Below the pieces are notes generated by a model. It was given only the letters and a program-made list of their open reading frames with translations. It did no database searches and was not told where the DNA came from. A stretch of DNA of 64,000 nucleotides from NCBI GenBank assembly GCA_965261255.1, contig CBDHCQ010000004.1, positions 2,790,001 to 2,854,000 of the forward strand. The letters are read 5' to 3'. A program made the position numbers and the translations under genes. The stretch is from Bin80 sp965261255 (GTDB taxonomy: Bacteria; Bacteroidota; Rhodothermia; Rhodothermales; Bin80). Position 1 is the stretch's first letter. Each line of letters opens with the position of its first letter. Shown here one piece after another: positions 52,358 through 60,618 of this stretch.

Positions 52358-55189
52358 TTAACGTGATAGGTAGAGGTTACGCATTTCGTATGGACGCTTG
52401 AAGTGGCTATCCGTGAGCGCATCTACAAATACAATGGTCTCACCTGTGGATTTCATTTCTGGACCAAGCTCTTTACGCACTTCCGGGAATTTGGACCACG
52501 AGAATACGGGTTCTTTGATCGCATATCCTTGCAAATTGGAATCCAGTGCTCCCTCGGCCCTGAAGTCTTTGAGCTTGGCTCCCAGAATAACTTTGCTGGC
52601 AATTCGGGCCACCGGCAACCCTGTCGCCTTTGCGACGAAGGGAACCGTACGAGACGCACGGGGATTGGCTTCAATCACGTAAACCATGTCTCCCTGCACA
52701 ACCATTTGTACATTCATTAATCCCAGCACTTCCAACCGATTCGCGATAGCTATAGTGTATTTCTTAATGTCTTGAATGACCGATTCGTTGAGAGAATACG
52801 GTGGCAGAACCGCTGTGGAATCACCGGAGTGCACACCTGCAGGCTCAATATGCTGCATGATCCCCGTAACCCATACATCACCATCAGCATCGCGTACAGC
52901 GTCTACATCAATCTCAATACCATTGTTTAAGAATAAATCAAGCAGGATTTCGTTGTGGGGCAGCAGTGTGTAGATATCGGTTACGTAACGCTCGACCTCC
53001 TCTTTATTTATGGCAATTCTCATTCCCTGCCCCCCCAAAACATAACTGGGGCGCACAAGAATTGGGTATCCAATCGATTCGGCCACGCGTACCGCCTCGT
53101 ATACCGTTTGAGCCATGCCATACGGGGGGAAGGGAATGTCCAGCTCTTTGAGAATCTCGGAAAACTTTCCCCGGTTCTCGGCCAGATCCATAAGTTCATA
53201 AGATGTGCCAAATATATTTATTCCCCGCTCAGAGAGCTTCCCTGCCAGCTTCAGAGCGGTCTGCCCACCGAGTTGAACAATGACGCCCTTGGGCTTCTCG
53301 TGTTCAATTATATCAAGCACACGTTCCCAGAACACAGGTTCAAAGTAAAGCTTATCCGCGATATCAAAATCTGTCGAGACCGTCTCGGGGTTACAATTAA
53401 TCATGATGGCCTCGTAGCCCATTTCCTGCACTGCCTGCACTCCGTGGACACAAGAGTAGTCAAACTCAATCCCTTGGCCAATTCGGTTGGGTCCGCTGCC
53501 AAGTATGATGACCTTATCCCGGTCTGAGACCGGGCTCTCTGTTGCACTTTCGTAAGAAGAATAGAAGTATGGTGTCGCGGCCGGAAACTCTCCAGCACAT
53601 GTATCAACTAGGAGGAATCGGGGACAGACATTTTGGGACAGGCGATACTGACGCACCTCCTCTTCGCTCACTTCGTCTGCTACGAGCCAAGCAATCTGGA
53701 CATCCGAATAGCCGTGCTGTTTGAGGTTCAGCATTTGCTCTGGCGTGACATCCTGCAGACGTAATCTCTGGAGTGCTCTTTCCAGATCAATGAGCATCCT
53801 TATCCGCTGTAAGAACCAGGGGTCAACTCGCGTGATATCGTACACTTCATCCATAGAGGCACCATGCATAAATGCATTCCTGATCTGGAGGGTTCGATCC
53901 CAGTACGATCTGCGCAGACGCTCGCGCACGCGGGGGCGACTGGGGTTGTCCCGGTCCGCCCCTAGGCCTGCATAGCCGATTTCCAAGCTCTGCCATGCCT
54001 TCTGGAGACTCTCGGTGAAGGTTCTCCCAATGGACATTACTTCCCCAACTGCTTTCATCTGCGTGGTCAGCTCCTCATCTACGCCCTCGAATTTTTCGAA
54101 ATTCCAACGGGGAATCTTGGTCACCACATAATCAATTGCCGGCTCAAAACAGGCACTCGTAGTTTCGGTTACGTCGTTTTTTAGCTCATCCAGAGTATAC
54201 CCAACAGCGAGCCTGGCCGCGACTTTCGCAATCGGATATCCGGTTGCTTTTGACGCAAGAGCGGATGAGCGGGAGACTCGTGGGTTAATTTCGATGGCAA
54301 TCATGCGTCCGTCCACTGGGTTAATCCCAAACTGCACATTGCAACCGCCTGCGAAGGTTCCAATAGATCTCATCATGCGAATAGCCGTGTCCCGCATATG
54401 TTGGAACTGCTTATCCGTTAGCGTCTGGGAAGGTGCTACTGTCACGGAATCTCCCGTATGGACGCCCATGGGATCCACATTCTCAATTGTACAGATTATG
54501 ATCACGTTATCATTACTGTCACGCAGCAGTTCCAGCTCAAATTCTTTCCATCCATACACACATTCTTCAACGAGGACTTCATGGACCGGAGAGAGTTCAA
54601 GTCCCCGCATGACCTTCCTCTCCAACTCCCTGGGGCTCCATATAATTCCGCCACCTGCACCGCCCAGTGTGAAAGATGGCCGAATAACCACCGGCAAACC
54701 GCCAAGGGATTGTATAACCTCCTTCGCTTCCAGCAGACTCCTGGCCACCTGACTTCGCGCCTGATCCACACCGATCTCTTCCATCAGATCACGAAACTGC
54801 TGCCGATCCTCTGTGATGTGGATTGCATCTATGTCTACGCCAATCACTTTCACGCCCTGCGCCTCCCAGTACCCCTGTCGTTGTAATTCGTCAGCCAGGT
54901 TCAGGCCCGTCTGTCCTCCCATAGTGGGCAGCACGGCATCGGGACGCTCCTTTTCGACAATTTTGCGGATAGATGGCGCGGTCAACTCCTCTAAATAAAT
55001 TCGATCCGCCGTAATGGGATCGGTCATGATCGTAGCGGGGTTTGAATTGACCAGCACGACCTCGTATCCTTCTTTGCGTAGTGCCCGACAGGCTTGTGTC
55101 CCTGAGTAATCAAACTCGCAAGCCTGGCCAATAATGATAGGGCCCGACCCGATCAGTAATATCTTGTGAATATCCGTGCGCCGTGGCAT
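52358..55189 (-). CDS. carB: Carbamoyl-phosphate synthase large subunit, without the allosteric domain
   Basis: Makes carbamoyl phosphate from bicarbonate, ATP and ammonia delivered by CarA. 943 residues from the ATG at 55189, overlapping the carA stop as TGATG. The N-terminal ATP-grasp half has LLIGSGPIIIGQACEFDYSG; the second half has ILGSGPNRIGQGIEFDYS. Metal/ATP residues lie in EINPRVSRSSALASKATGYP and VIEANPRASRTVPFVAKATG. The protein ends about 30 residues after the GPEMKSTGE element. The Escherichia coli enzyme continues about 130 residues into a methylglyoxal-synthase-like regulatory domain (UMP/ornithine sites), which is absent here. Confidence 0.96.
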   Translation of the reverse strand: MPRRTDIHKILLIGSGPIIIGQACEFDYSGTQACRALRKEGYEVVLVNSNPATIMTDPITADRIYLEELTAPSIRKIVEKERPDAVLPTMGGQTGLNLADELQRQGYWEAQGVKVIGVDIDAIHITEDRQQFRDLMEEIGVDQARSQVARSLLEAKEVIQSLGGLPVVIRPSFTLGGAGGGIIWSPRELERKVMRGLELSPVHEVLVEECVYGWKEFELELLRDSNDNVIIICTIENVDPMGVHTGDSVTVAPSQTLTDKQFQHMRDTAIRMMRSIGTFAGGCNVQFGINPVDGRMIAIEINPRVSRSSALASKATGYPIAKVAARLAVGYTLDELKNDVTETTSACFEPAIDYVVTKIPRWNFEKFEGVDEELTTQMKAVGEVMSIGRTFTESLQKAWQSLEIGYAGLGADRDNPSRPRVRERLRRSYWDRTLQIRNAFMHGASMDEVYDITRVDPWFLQRIRMLIDLERALQRLRLQDVTPEQMLNLKQHGYSDVQIAWLVADEVSEEEVRQYRLSQNVCPRFLLVDTCAGEFPAATPYFYSSYESATESPVSDRDKVIILGSGPNRIGQGIEFDYSCVHGVQAVQEMGYEAIMINCNPETVSTDFDIADKLYFEPVFWERVLDIIEHEKPKGVIVQLGGQTALKLAGKLSERGINIFGTSYELMDLAENRGKFSEILKELDIPFPPYGMAQTVYEAVRVAESIGYPILVRPSYVLGGQGMRIAINKEEVERYVTDIYTLLPHNEILLDLFLNNGIEIDVDAVRDADGDVWVTGIMQHIEPAGVHSGDSTAVLPPYSLNESVIQDIKKYTIAIANRLEVLGLMNVQMVVQGDMVYVIEANPRASRTVPFVAKATGLPVARIASKVILGAKLKDFRAEGALDSNLQGYAIKEPVFSWSKFPEVRKELGPEMKSTGETIVFVDALTDSHFKRPYEMRNLYLSR

Positions 55190-56292
55190 CAACCAAAATC
55201 TGATTTTGAACACATCTGCAAGTACTCCTCAAATAAATAGCGACTGTCATGAGGCCCCGGAGATGCCTCTGGGTGATATTGAACACTGAACCCTTGAAAA
55301 CCTTCAAAGCGCAGACCTTCTATTGTCTGGTCATTCAGGTTCATGTGGGAAATGTTCGCCAACTCACTGGATACTGACGATGGATCTACCGAGAATCCAT
55401 GGTTCTGCGTGGTCACCTCTACTCTGCCAGTCTTCATATTTTTTACGGGTTGATTAGCACCTCTATGGCCTACGTACATCTTGAATACTTCCATTCCCTG
55501 TGCCAAAGCCATAAGCTGGTGCCCCAGGCAAATTCCAAAAAGCGGAATGCCGGTAATCATTGCTTCCCGGACACAGGCGATCGCTTCCGGCATGACTCTC
55601 GGATCCCCCGGACCATTCGAAAAGAACAAACCATCGGGCGACCAGGCCAATGCGTCCTTGAGCGACGTGTTTCCGGAAAAAACCTTAACACTGCATCCCA
55701 AGGCTGCAAACGTGCGCAGAATATTGGTTTTTACTCCAAAATCGTACACCGCTACGCGGGGACCATCCGTATCCGAATAGGTGTATGGTTCGCTGCAGGT
55801 TACCCGCGAGGCCAACTCCAGTCCATCCATACTGGGCCACGCCCGTGCTTTATCTACTAACGAAGCATCATCCAGATCTGTAGATGAAATCACGGCATTC
55901 ATGACACCGCTTTCCCGAATATGTAGAACCAGTTTGCGAGTATCCACACCTGTGATGCCAACCAAGCCATACTTGTCCATATAGTTGTGCAGGGACTCCT
56001 GCGCCAACAAATTGGAATATTCACGCGAAAAGGCTCGCACAACCAATGCGGAAACCATCGGTTTAGCCGCCTCCGTATCGTCGTCGTGTGCACCATAATT
56101 ACCTATGTGGGGGTAGGTCATCATCATGATCTGCCCGTGATAGGACGGATCAGTAAGGATTTCCTGATACCCCGTCATGCTCGTATTAAAGCATAGCTCG
56201 CCACCGCTTTCTCCAATGGCACCGATGGCTGTGCCGACCACTACTGTTCCGTCGGCTAGCGCCAACTTTGAGGATTGTGGTTCGAAACCCAT
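55189..56292 (-). CDS. carA: Carbamoyl-phosphate synthase small subunit
   Basis: 367-residue glutaminase subunit. Class I amidotransferase with nucleophile Cys in FGICLGHQLMALAQG and His-Glu in QYHPEASPGPHDSRYLFEEY. The N-terminal CPSase domain includes CFNTSMTGYQEILTDPSYHGQ. It channels ammonia to CarB, for arginine and pyrimidine synthesis. It is the first gene of carA-carB-yebC-ruvC, preceded by a long non-coding stretch that must hold its promoter. Confidence 0.96.
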   Translation of the reverse strand: MGFEPQSSKLALADGTVVVGTAIGAIGESGGELCFNTSMTGYQEILTDPSYHGQIMMMTYPHIGNYGAHDDDTEAAKPMVSALVVRAFSREYSNLLAQESLHNYMDKYGLVGITGVDTRKLVLHIRESGVMNAVISSTDLDDASLVDKARAWPSMDGLELASRVTCSEPYTYSDTDGPRVAVYDFGVKTNILRTFAALGCSVKVFSGNTSLKDALAWSPDGLFFSNGPGDPRVMPEAIACVREAMITGIPLFGICLGHQLMALAQGMEVFKMYVGHRGANQPVKNMKTGRVEVTTQNHGFSVDPSSVSSELANISHMNLNDQTIEGLRFEGFQGFSVQYHPEASPGPHDSRYLFEEYLQMCSKSDFG

Positions 56293-57238
56293 TTTATCTC
56301 AGTTTGTGTACCTCTCAATAGATCCTGTCGGAATTCGAAAAGACCTTATGCCGTACGTAAATGACAATAACGGGAAGATACGCACGATAGCGATATTCCA
56401 AGCATTCCGCTTGCCCAGTGACTATTCATGAGCATCAAACATAGTACGAGAAGGGGATCCTCAGTAGCCGCATGTAGAACATGTCGTCAGATTCTTGGCA
56501 AGCATAAGAAGATCCGGCCGCACCTGCAAAGTGAGATGATAGGCTGCAACTCGCCTAGCCGCAAGACACCGGGGACTTGCACCGTGCCCCATTCCGAAAT
56601 CCTGCGGAGATTTGAAGCATTGTCGGTACAAATGGCGCTGGTGTTTTACCTGAACCTATTAGGTGTGATAGTCCATTGCCACAGGTTTCGCAATTGAGCC
56701 AAGCGCGCATTGTAGTCTTTTTCGTGGCGACCACGAATTTGACAGCCTGGAGGATTCTGCAAAATTCTAAACCTACTGTTGATGCAGTCAATCAAGTGCC
56801 GCAGATGCACCTCACAGATGAGCGTGCCAACGGCATATCTCGTCCATATGGCTTCTGAATTTCCATTGATGCTAACAGTTCGCGAATAAAAGGACGATGT
56901 AATCCAGTTACAGACCAACAGCTACTCCTCACCGACCGACTAGACGAAATGTGAATCTGTGGTAGATGGGTTGAATGGTGATGCTCGGAATCATCCGACT
57001 CGGATGCAGTGCCTGAACGAGTACAGCAAAAACCGTGTGGCTATCTCAGACTGGTCTTCGATTGATCCAACACAGGAGGGCCCGATGAAACATCCTCTGT
57101 ACAGAATACCGTACTAACAGGGGCGGACGTAGGCTACCAAGCCATCAAATCTTGATTACGAGGGTATAATCCCCAATCTGTACAAAGTCTATACTTCTAT
57201 AGACTAGGGTTGCGAGGTGCTCAACAGACTTTCTGGAT
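56293..57238. other. Long non-coding region between carA and the tonB-like gene
   Basis: About 946 bases between divergent genes. Several short ORFs exist on both strands but overlap one another, and none shows a recognisable domain. I saw no tRNA, riboswitch or terminal inverted repeats. The right end carries an 8-base palindrome (57186-57205) and a TATAAT at 57165-57170. It must contain promoters for the car operon and the tonB-like gene but is larger than such a region needs. Confidence 0.5.
57186..57205. promoter_or_regulatory. Perfect palindrome upstream of the tonB-like gene (operator candidate)
   Basis: Arms AGTCTATA and TATAGACT flank a four-base centre, 33 bases before the ATG at 57239. 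A TATAAT at 57165-57170 lies just upstream. The symmetric AT-rich layout suits a dimeric repressor site, but no consensus (Fur or other) was matched. Confidence 0.35.
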
Positions 57239-57907
57239 ATGCGGCGCCACTTTGACGGTGATTCTTATTCGCTACGCCTGCTTGCCAGTATTATAGCGGC
57301 GCAGGTGCTGATCCTGCTTTGTATAAAGCTCTGGCCCATTGCACCTGAACCGAAACCACTTGACATCCTCTACTCCCGCCCAGAAGTCATTCAGATGGAG
57401 GAAATTGTCTCCACTCGCCAAACACGGCGTGCTCCCCCGCCTCCTGCTCCCCTCCCTCCTGTTATTGCTCCAGACGACACTATCTTGGAAGAGGATATCC
57501 TGCTTGACCTAGATCCTCTCACGGTTACAGGTCCATCATTGGATGATATGCCGATGGAACCCGAAGGAGCTCCGTCAACTGGAAATGCTGCAACCGAGGC
57601 ACCAAAACCAATTCGTATAGCCGTGCCCGAATATCCTAGAGCTGCTAATCGACGCAACATCAAGGCAGAAATTGTCCTCGACCTTGTGATAGACAAACGG
57701 GGACGCGTGCAGTCAGCGCAAATTCTTGAGCGCTACCTACTGAACCATAGGGACAATACTCGGACGCTTGTTAATGCCCTCGGATACGGGTTGGAAGAAG
57801 CTGCTATGAGTGCCGCCATGCGATACCTCTTCCGGCCGGCGCGAAAAGATGGGGCTACTGTTGAGAGTACTCATGAAATTACTCTCACGCTCGGGGTCGG
57901 GGTCTAG
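57239..57907 (+). CDS. TonB-family energy transducer
   Basis: 222 residues. An N-terminal transmembrane helix (LLASIIAAQVLILLCIKLW), then a Pro-rich spacer (RRAPPPPAPLPPVIAP), an acidic linker, and a C-terminal TonB domain. The latter begins VPEYPRAANRRNIKAEIVLDLVI and ends FRPARKDGATVESTHEITLTL. Unlike the lipoprotein at the left end, it has the classical anchor and periplasmic spacer, so it may couple ExbB/ExbD to outer-membrane transport. No exbBD or receptor gene is adjacent. The last 23 bases overlap a small convergent gene. Confidence 0.87.
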   Translation: MRRHFDGDSYSLRLLASIIAAQVLILLCIKLWPIAPEPKPLDILYSRPEVIQMEEIVSTRQTRRAPPPPAPLPPVIAPDDTILEEDILLDLDPLTVTGPSLDDMPMEPEGAPSTGNAATEAPKPIRIAVPEYPRAANRRNIKAEIVLDLVIDKRGRVQSAQILERYLLNHRDNTRTLVNALGYGLEEAAMSAAMRYLFRPARKDGATVESTHEITLTLGVGV

Positions 57908-58097
57908 TGCCTCCGGGCAGATCGTGCCAACGAGCATCCTCTATATCCAAAATCTCCTCCTCAAACTTGGGGGATGATGTGGCCCGGGGAGGCTTTGGGG
58001 TTGGTCTGTCCGCCTCTACTGCCTTGAACAGCCGCCAGACTGCCCTCAATAGAAAATACCCAATCGTCGCAAGTAGGATACCGGACAAGAGCTTCAT
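57885..58097 (-). CDS. Small single-pass membrane protein of unknown function
   Basis: 70 residues. An N-terminal transmembrane helix (LLSGILLATIGYFLLRAVW) is followed by a basic/Pro segment (RPTPKPPRA) and an acidic tail with FEEEILDIEDARWHDL, ending RPRPRA. Bacteroidota encode small proteins of this shape (for example DUF4834), but I cannot assign it. It converges with the tonB-like gene, overlapping it by 23 bases. A real gene is likely given its start and layout. Confidence 0.55.
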   Translation of the reverse strand: MKLLSGILLATIGYFLLRAVWRLFKAVEADRPTPKPPRATSSPKFEEEILDIEDARWHDLPGGTRPRPRA

Positions 58098-58683
58098 TTA
58101 GATGATAGCTGATGAAAAACGCATCTTTGTGTTGTACACCCTTGTTATTCTCATCGAACCCTAAGTCCGCGCAATAATGTCTCCAATTGAACCTGAACGC
58201 CCACGCCTGCAACTGTGTTCTGGCAATAACGGGTTTGGCGGGTACTTGGTGTCTATCGTGAGGTTTTTGACGTCAGAAACTGCACCGAACCATTCAATGG
58301 TCAATCTACCCTGTGCTGCATCTGCGAACACGGTTCTTGTAATACACACGAAACAATTCCCATTCTGCCTAACGGGACCATGTGTGTATCATTCAATTCA
58401 GTATCGAAGTGAACTTTGTACTTTTTGCCCGATCTCTTAGTCAATCAATTTGCCAATCAGACAAACCGGTCGACCAAGTAGACCCAACAACTAAGAAGAA
58501 GTGTGGCCGACAAGGCGTGAAAGTTGATTGAACTTGCAGGGGCCTATTGCTGCAACACCGAACAATCTCGCAAAGGCAACTTTATCCGCACCCCCCCAGC
58601 AAGTCCAAATGGACGAATTTCAGGGACTCTGACTACCCGATACCTGCTATGTGCCGACTATCCGGCACTAAGGTCTATAATCC
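58098..58683. other. Non-coding gap with no identified content
   Basis: About 585 bases between the small membrane protein start and the end of the deoxynucleoside kinase gene. Fragmentary ORFs only. A hairpin with arms GTGCCG/CGGCAC (58651-58668) lies downstream of the kinase stop and may be its terminator, though no T-run follows. Confidence 0.5.
58651..58668 (-). terminator. Hairpin downstream of the deoxynucleoside kinase gene
   Basis: Inverted repeat GTGCCG/CGGCAC with a six-base loop, about 15 bases past the stop of the deoxynucleoside kinase, the last gene of the leftward nuo-rpe-folK cluster. No T-run on either strand, so termination is only suggested. Confidence 0.3.
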
Positions 58684-59373
58684 TCACTTGAATAATGCCG
58701 GCTTGCTTGGGTTAAAGTATGTGATCCCGTAGTGATCGGTCTCTACAATGATTCGAGACAGTTCGTCCAAGTCTTCTGGCCGTTGCTCAAAATCCATCTG
58801 CTCAACGTTGACGTTTAGCAGCGGGCTCTTTGTATATCTGAAAAAAAAGTCCACGTACGCTTCCCGCAGACGCTTCAATAGGTCCATATTAATTCCGCGT
58901 TCATAAGGAAGATCTCGCTCACGAATTCGTTCGAGAGAACGTTCAAGACTGGACTGTATGTAAATGATCAGATCTGGCCTCGGAGTACTCGTCTCCATTT
59001 GCATGAACAATTTGTCGTACAAGTACACCTCCTCGCCACCGAGATACATATGGGCAAAAATCTGATCCTTGTCAAATGAGTAATCGGTAATCACCCCCTT
59101 GTGAAATAAATCCAGCGTACGAAGGGTCGACAGTTGTCGATACCGGCTGGTCAGGAATGCAATTTGTGTCTGAAAGGCCCAACGCGAGGGATTGCGATAA
59201 AATCGGGAAAGAAAAGGATTTTCCTCAAAATCCTCCAGGACAAGTCGCAAATCGAAACGCTTGGCTAGGTGGCTTGCAAGTTGTGACTTACCAACTCCGA
59301 TCACGCCCTCTACTGCAACGTAACGAAGGTTGTCGGGAAGGGTATCCGTACGGCCCTTATATGCTGATTTCAT
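58684..59373 (-). CDS. Deoxynucleoside kinase (dNK family)
   Basis: 229-residue P-loop kinase that phosphorylates deoxynucleosides for salvage. Walker A GVIGVGKS (residues 23-30). The substrate region includes YSFDKDQIFAHMYLGGEE, similar to deoxyadenosine/deoxyguanosine kinases of the DYxFxKD type. The lid reads RIRERDLPYERGI. It overlaps the folK 3' end by 17 bases, so translation is probably coupled. Specificity (dA, dG or dC) is not decided by sequence alone. Confidence 0.86.
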   Translation of the reverse strand: MKSAYKGRTDTLPDNLRYVAVEGVIGVGKSQLASHLAKRFDLRLVLEDFEENPFLSRFYRNPSRWAFQTQIAFLTSRYRQLSTLRTLDLFHKGVITDYSFDKDQIFAHMYLGGEEVYLYDKLFMQMETSTPRPDLIIYIQSSLERSLERIRERDLPYERGINMDLLKRLREAYVDFFFRYTKSPLLNVNVEQMDFEQRPEDLDELSRIIVETDHYGITYFNPSKPALFK

Positions 59374-59884
59374 TTTCTTTTATCATAAGCAACCACGGCG
59401 TCCTGACTAAAACGGCTTTGTCTCTGCAGCTGGCAAGCACTGCAGAAACCGTTGCATCTATTGGACTTGGAATATAAGCCTCAGGCGCCAGATCAAACCA
59501 GGGCTGTAACACGAATCGTCGTTCCTGGAGCCTTGGATGCGGCAATATGAGTTGATCTGTGCTGCATGTTAGTCCCCCGAATGCAAGAATATCAAGATCA
59601 ATTGTCCTGGGTGCATAGGGAATTCGGCGACAGCGAGCGCCCTCCCGCTCAATTTTTTGGCAGGCGTCCAGCAAATCCATGCCACTTAGATCTGTCCGTA
59701 ATTCGACGACTGCATTCAGAAAATCAGGCGACATATCATTGGGCGCAAGCGTGTGTGCAGATCCTTCATACACAGGTGAGCATCGAACGAGAGGATCTAT
59801 TTGCTGCAACCCGGCCACTGCCTGGCGTAAGCATGCGAGCCGGTCTCCCAGATTTGATCCCAAGCCGATGTAGGCAGTTTGCAT
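59357..59884 (-). CDS. folK: 2-amino-4-hydroxy-6-hydroxymethyldihydropteridine pyrophosphokinase
   Basis: 175 residues. Transfers pyrophosphate from ATP to the pterin in folate synthesis. Opening TAYIGLGSNLGDR, then FLNAVVELRTDL, the metal-binding RTIDLDILAFGG and the PHPRLQERRFVLQP segment are family-diagnostic. It starts 10 bases after the 3' end of the upstream tRNA-Arg, so it depends on read-through from the rpe/nuo transcript or an internal promoter. folP and folB are not adjacent. Confidence 0.93.
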   Translation of the reverse strand: MQTAYIGLGSNLGDRLACLRQAVAGLQQIDPLVRCSPVYEGSAHTLAPNDMSPDFLNAVVELRTDLSGMDLLDACQKIEREGARCRRIPYAPRTIDLDILAFGGLTCSTDQLILPHPRLQERRFVLQPWFDLAPEAYIPSPIDATVSAVLASCRDKAVLVRTPWLLMIKENEISI

Positions 59885-59894
59885 AATACTTTTG

Positions 59895-59967
59895 TACCCC
59901 CGCCAGGACTCGAACCCGGATATACGGCTTAGGAGGCCGTCGCTCTATCCTGTTGAGCTACAGGGGC
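59895..59967 (-). tRNA. tRNA-Arg (anticodon CCT)
   Basis: Read on the minus strand the sequence folds as a cloverleaf. The acceptor is GCCCCTG with CGGGGGT (including wobble pairs). The anticodon stem ACGGC/GCCGT has loop CTCCTAA, anticodon CCT at 59931-59933, and the T-loop is GGTTCGAATCC. The discriminator is A and CCA is not encoded, unlike tRNA-Glu in this window. It sits inside the rpe-folK gap, and the rpe stop codon lies within its 5' part. Confidence 0.95.
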
Positions 59968-60617
59968 TGATTGCCACGCAACTGTGCAATGCGATCAGGT
60001 ATTGATCCGCCAAAAATGGCGCTGCCAGCGACCACGACATCCGCACCGCACTCGCGAGGTTCGTGCACATTGTACGGCTTGATCCCTCCATCTACTTCCA
60101 GTAATGCCTTACTGGAAGCCCGGTTCAGCATTGCCTTCAATTCCCCTATGCGTCCATTGGACTCAGGCAGATAAGACTGACCAGCAAACCCTGGATATAC
60201 TGACATGATCATAGCTACATCTATATCGGCCAACCAAGGCTCCAGTTGATTAAGCGATGTATTCGGATTAAGCGTGAGTCCTGGCCTACAACCTAGAGAA
60301 CGGATTTTATGAAGTGCAGCCCCCACATCCTTGCAGGCTTCAATGTGGACTGTGATTATGTCTGATCCCGCCCGCGCAAACTCTTCCAGGTAGCGCTCCG
60401 GCTCCGAGATCATTAGATGCGTATCCAATGTTACGCCAGTCTCAGCTTTAAGTGATTGAAGCGCACGGACAGCTAATGGGCCAAAGGTCAGATTTGGCAC
60501 AAAATGCCCATCCATCACATCTATGTGTAACCAGTCCGCCCCGGCAGCCACAGCTTCCGCTGCATGTGCCTCCAATCGGGCAAAATCAGCGGATAGAATG
60601 GATGCAGCTATCAGCAT
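59958..60617 (-). CDS. rpe: Ribulose-phosphate 3-epimerase
   Basis: 219 residues from the ATG at 60617, one base after the nuoH stop. TIM barrel epimerase converting ribulose 5-phosphate to xylulose 5-phosphate. Visible: SILSADFARLEAH, WLHIDVMDGHFVPNLTFGP (metal His/Asp), TLDTHLMISEPERYL, IMSVYPGFAGQSYLPES and LEVDGGIKPYNV with the catalytic Asp. The stop TAG is at positions 8-10 of the downstream tRNA-Arg, so the last three codons lie within the tRNA gene. It follows nuoH, an unusual position for a pentose-phosphate gene. Confidence 0.95.
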   Translation of the reverse strand: MLIAASILSADFARLEAHAAEAVAAGADWLHIDVMDGHFVPNLTFGPLAVRALQSLKAETGVTLDTHLMISEPERYLEEFARAGSDIITVHIEACKDVGAALHKIRSLGCRPGLTLNPNTSLNQLEPWLADIDVAMIMSVYPGFAGQSYLPESNGRIGELKAMLNRASSKALLEVDGGIKPYNVHEPRECGADVVVAGSAIFGGSIPDRIAQLRGNQPL

Positions 60618-60618
60618 A

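Noticed and set aside
56555..56918. Minus-strand ORFs that might be transposase remnants
   Set aside because: No DDE/HUH motif, no terminal inverted repeats and no target-site duplication could be seen; the ORFs overlap in different frames.
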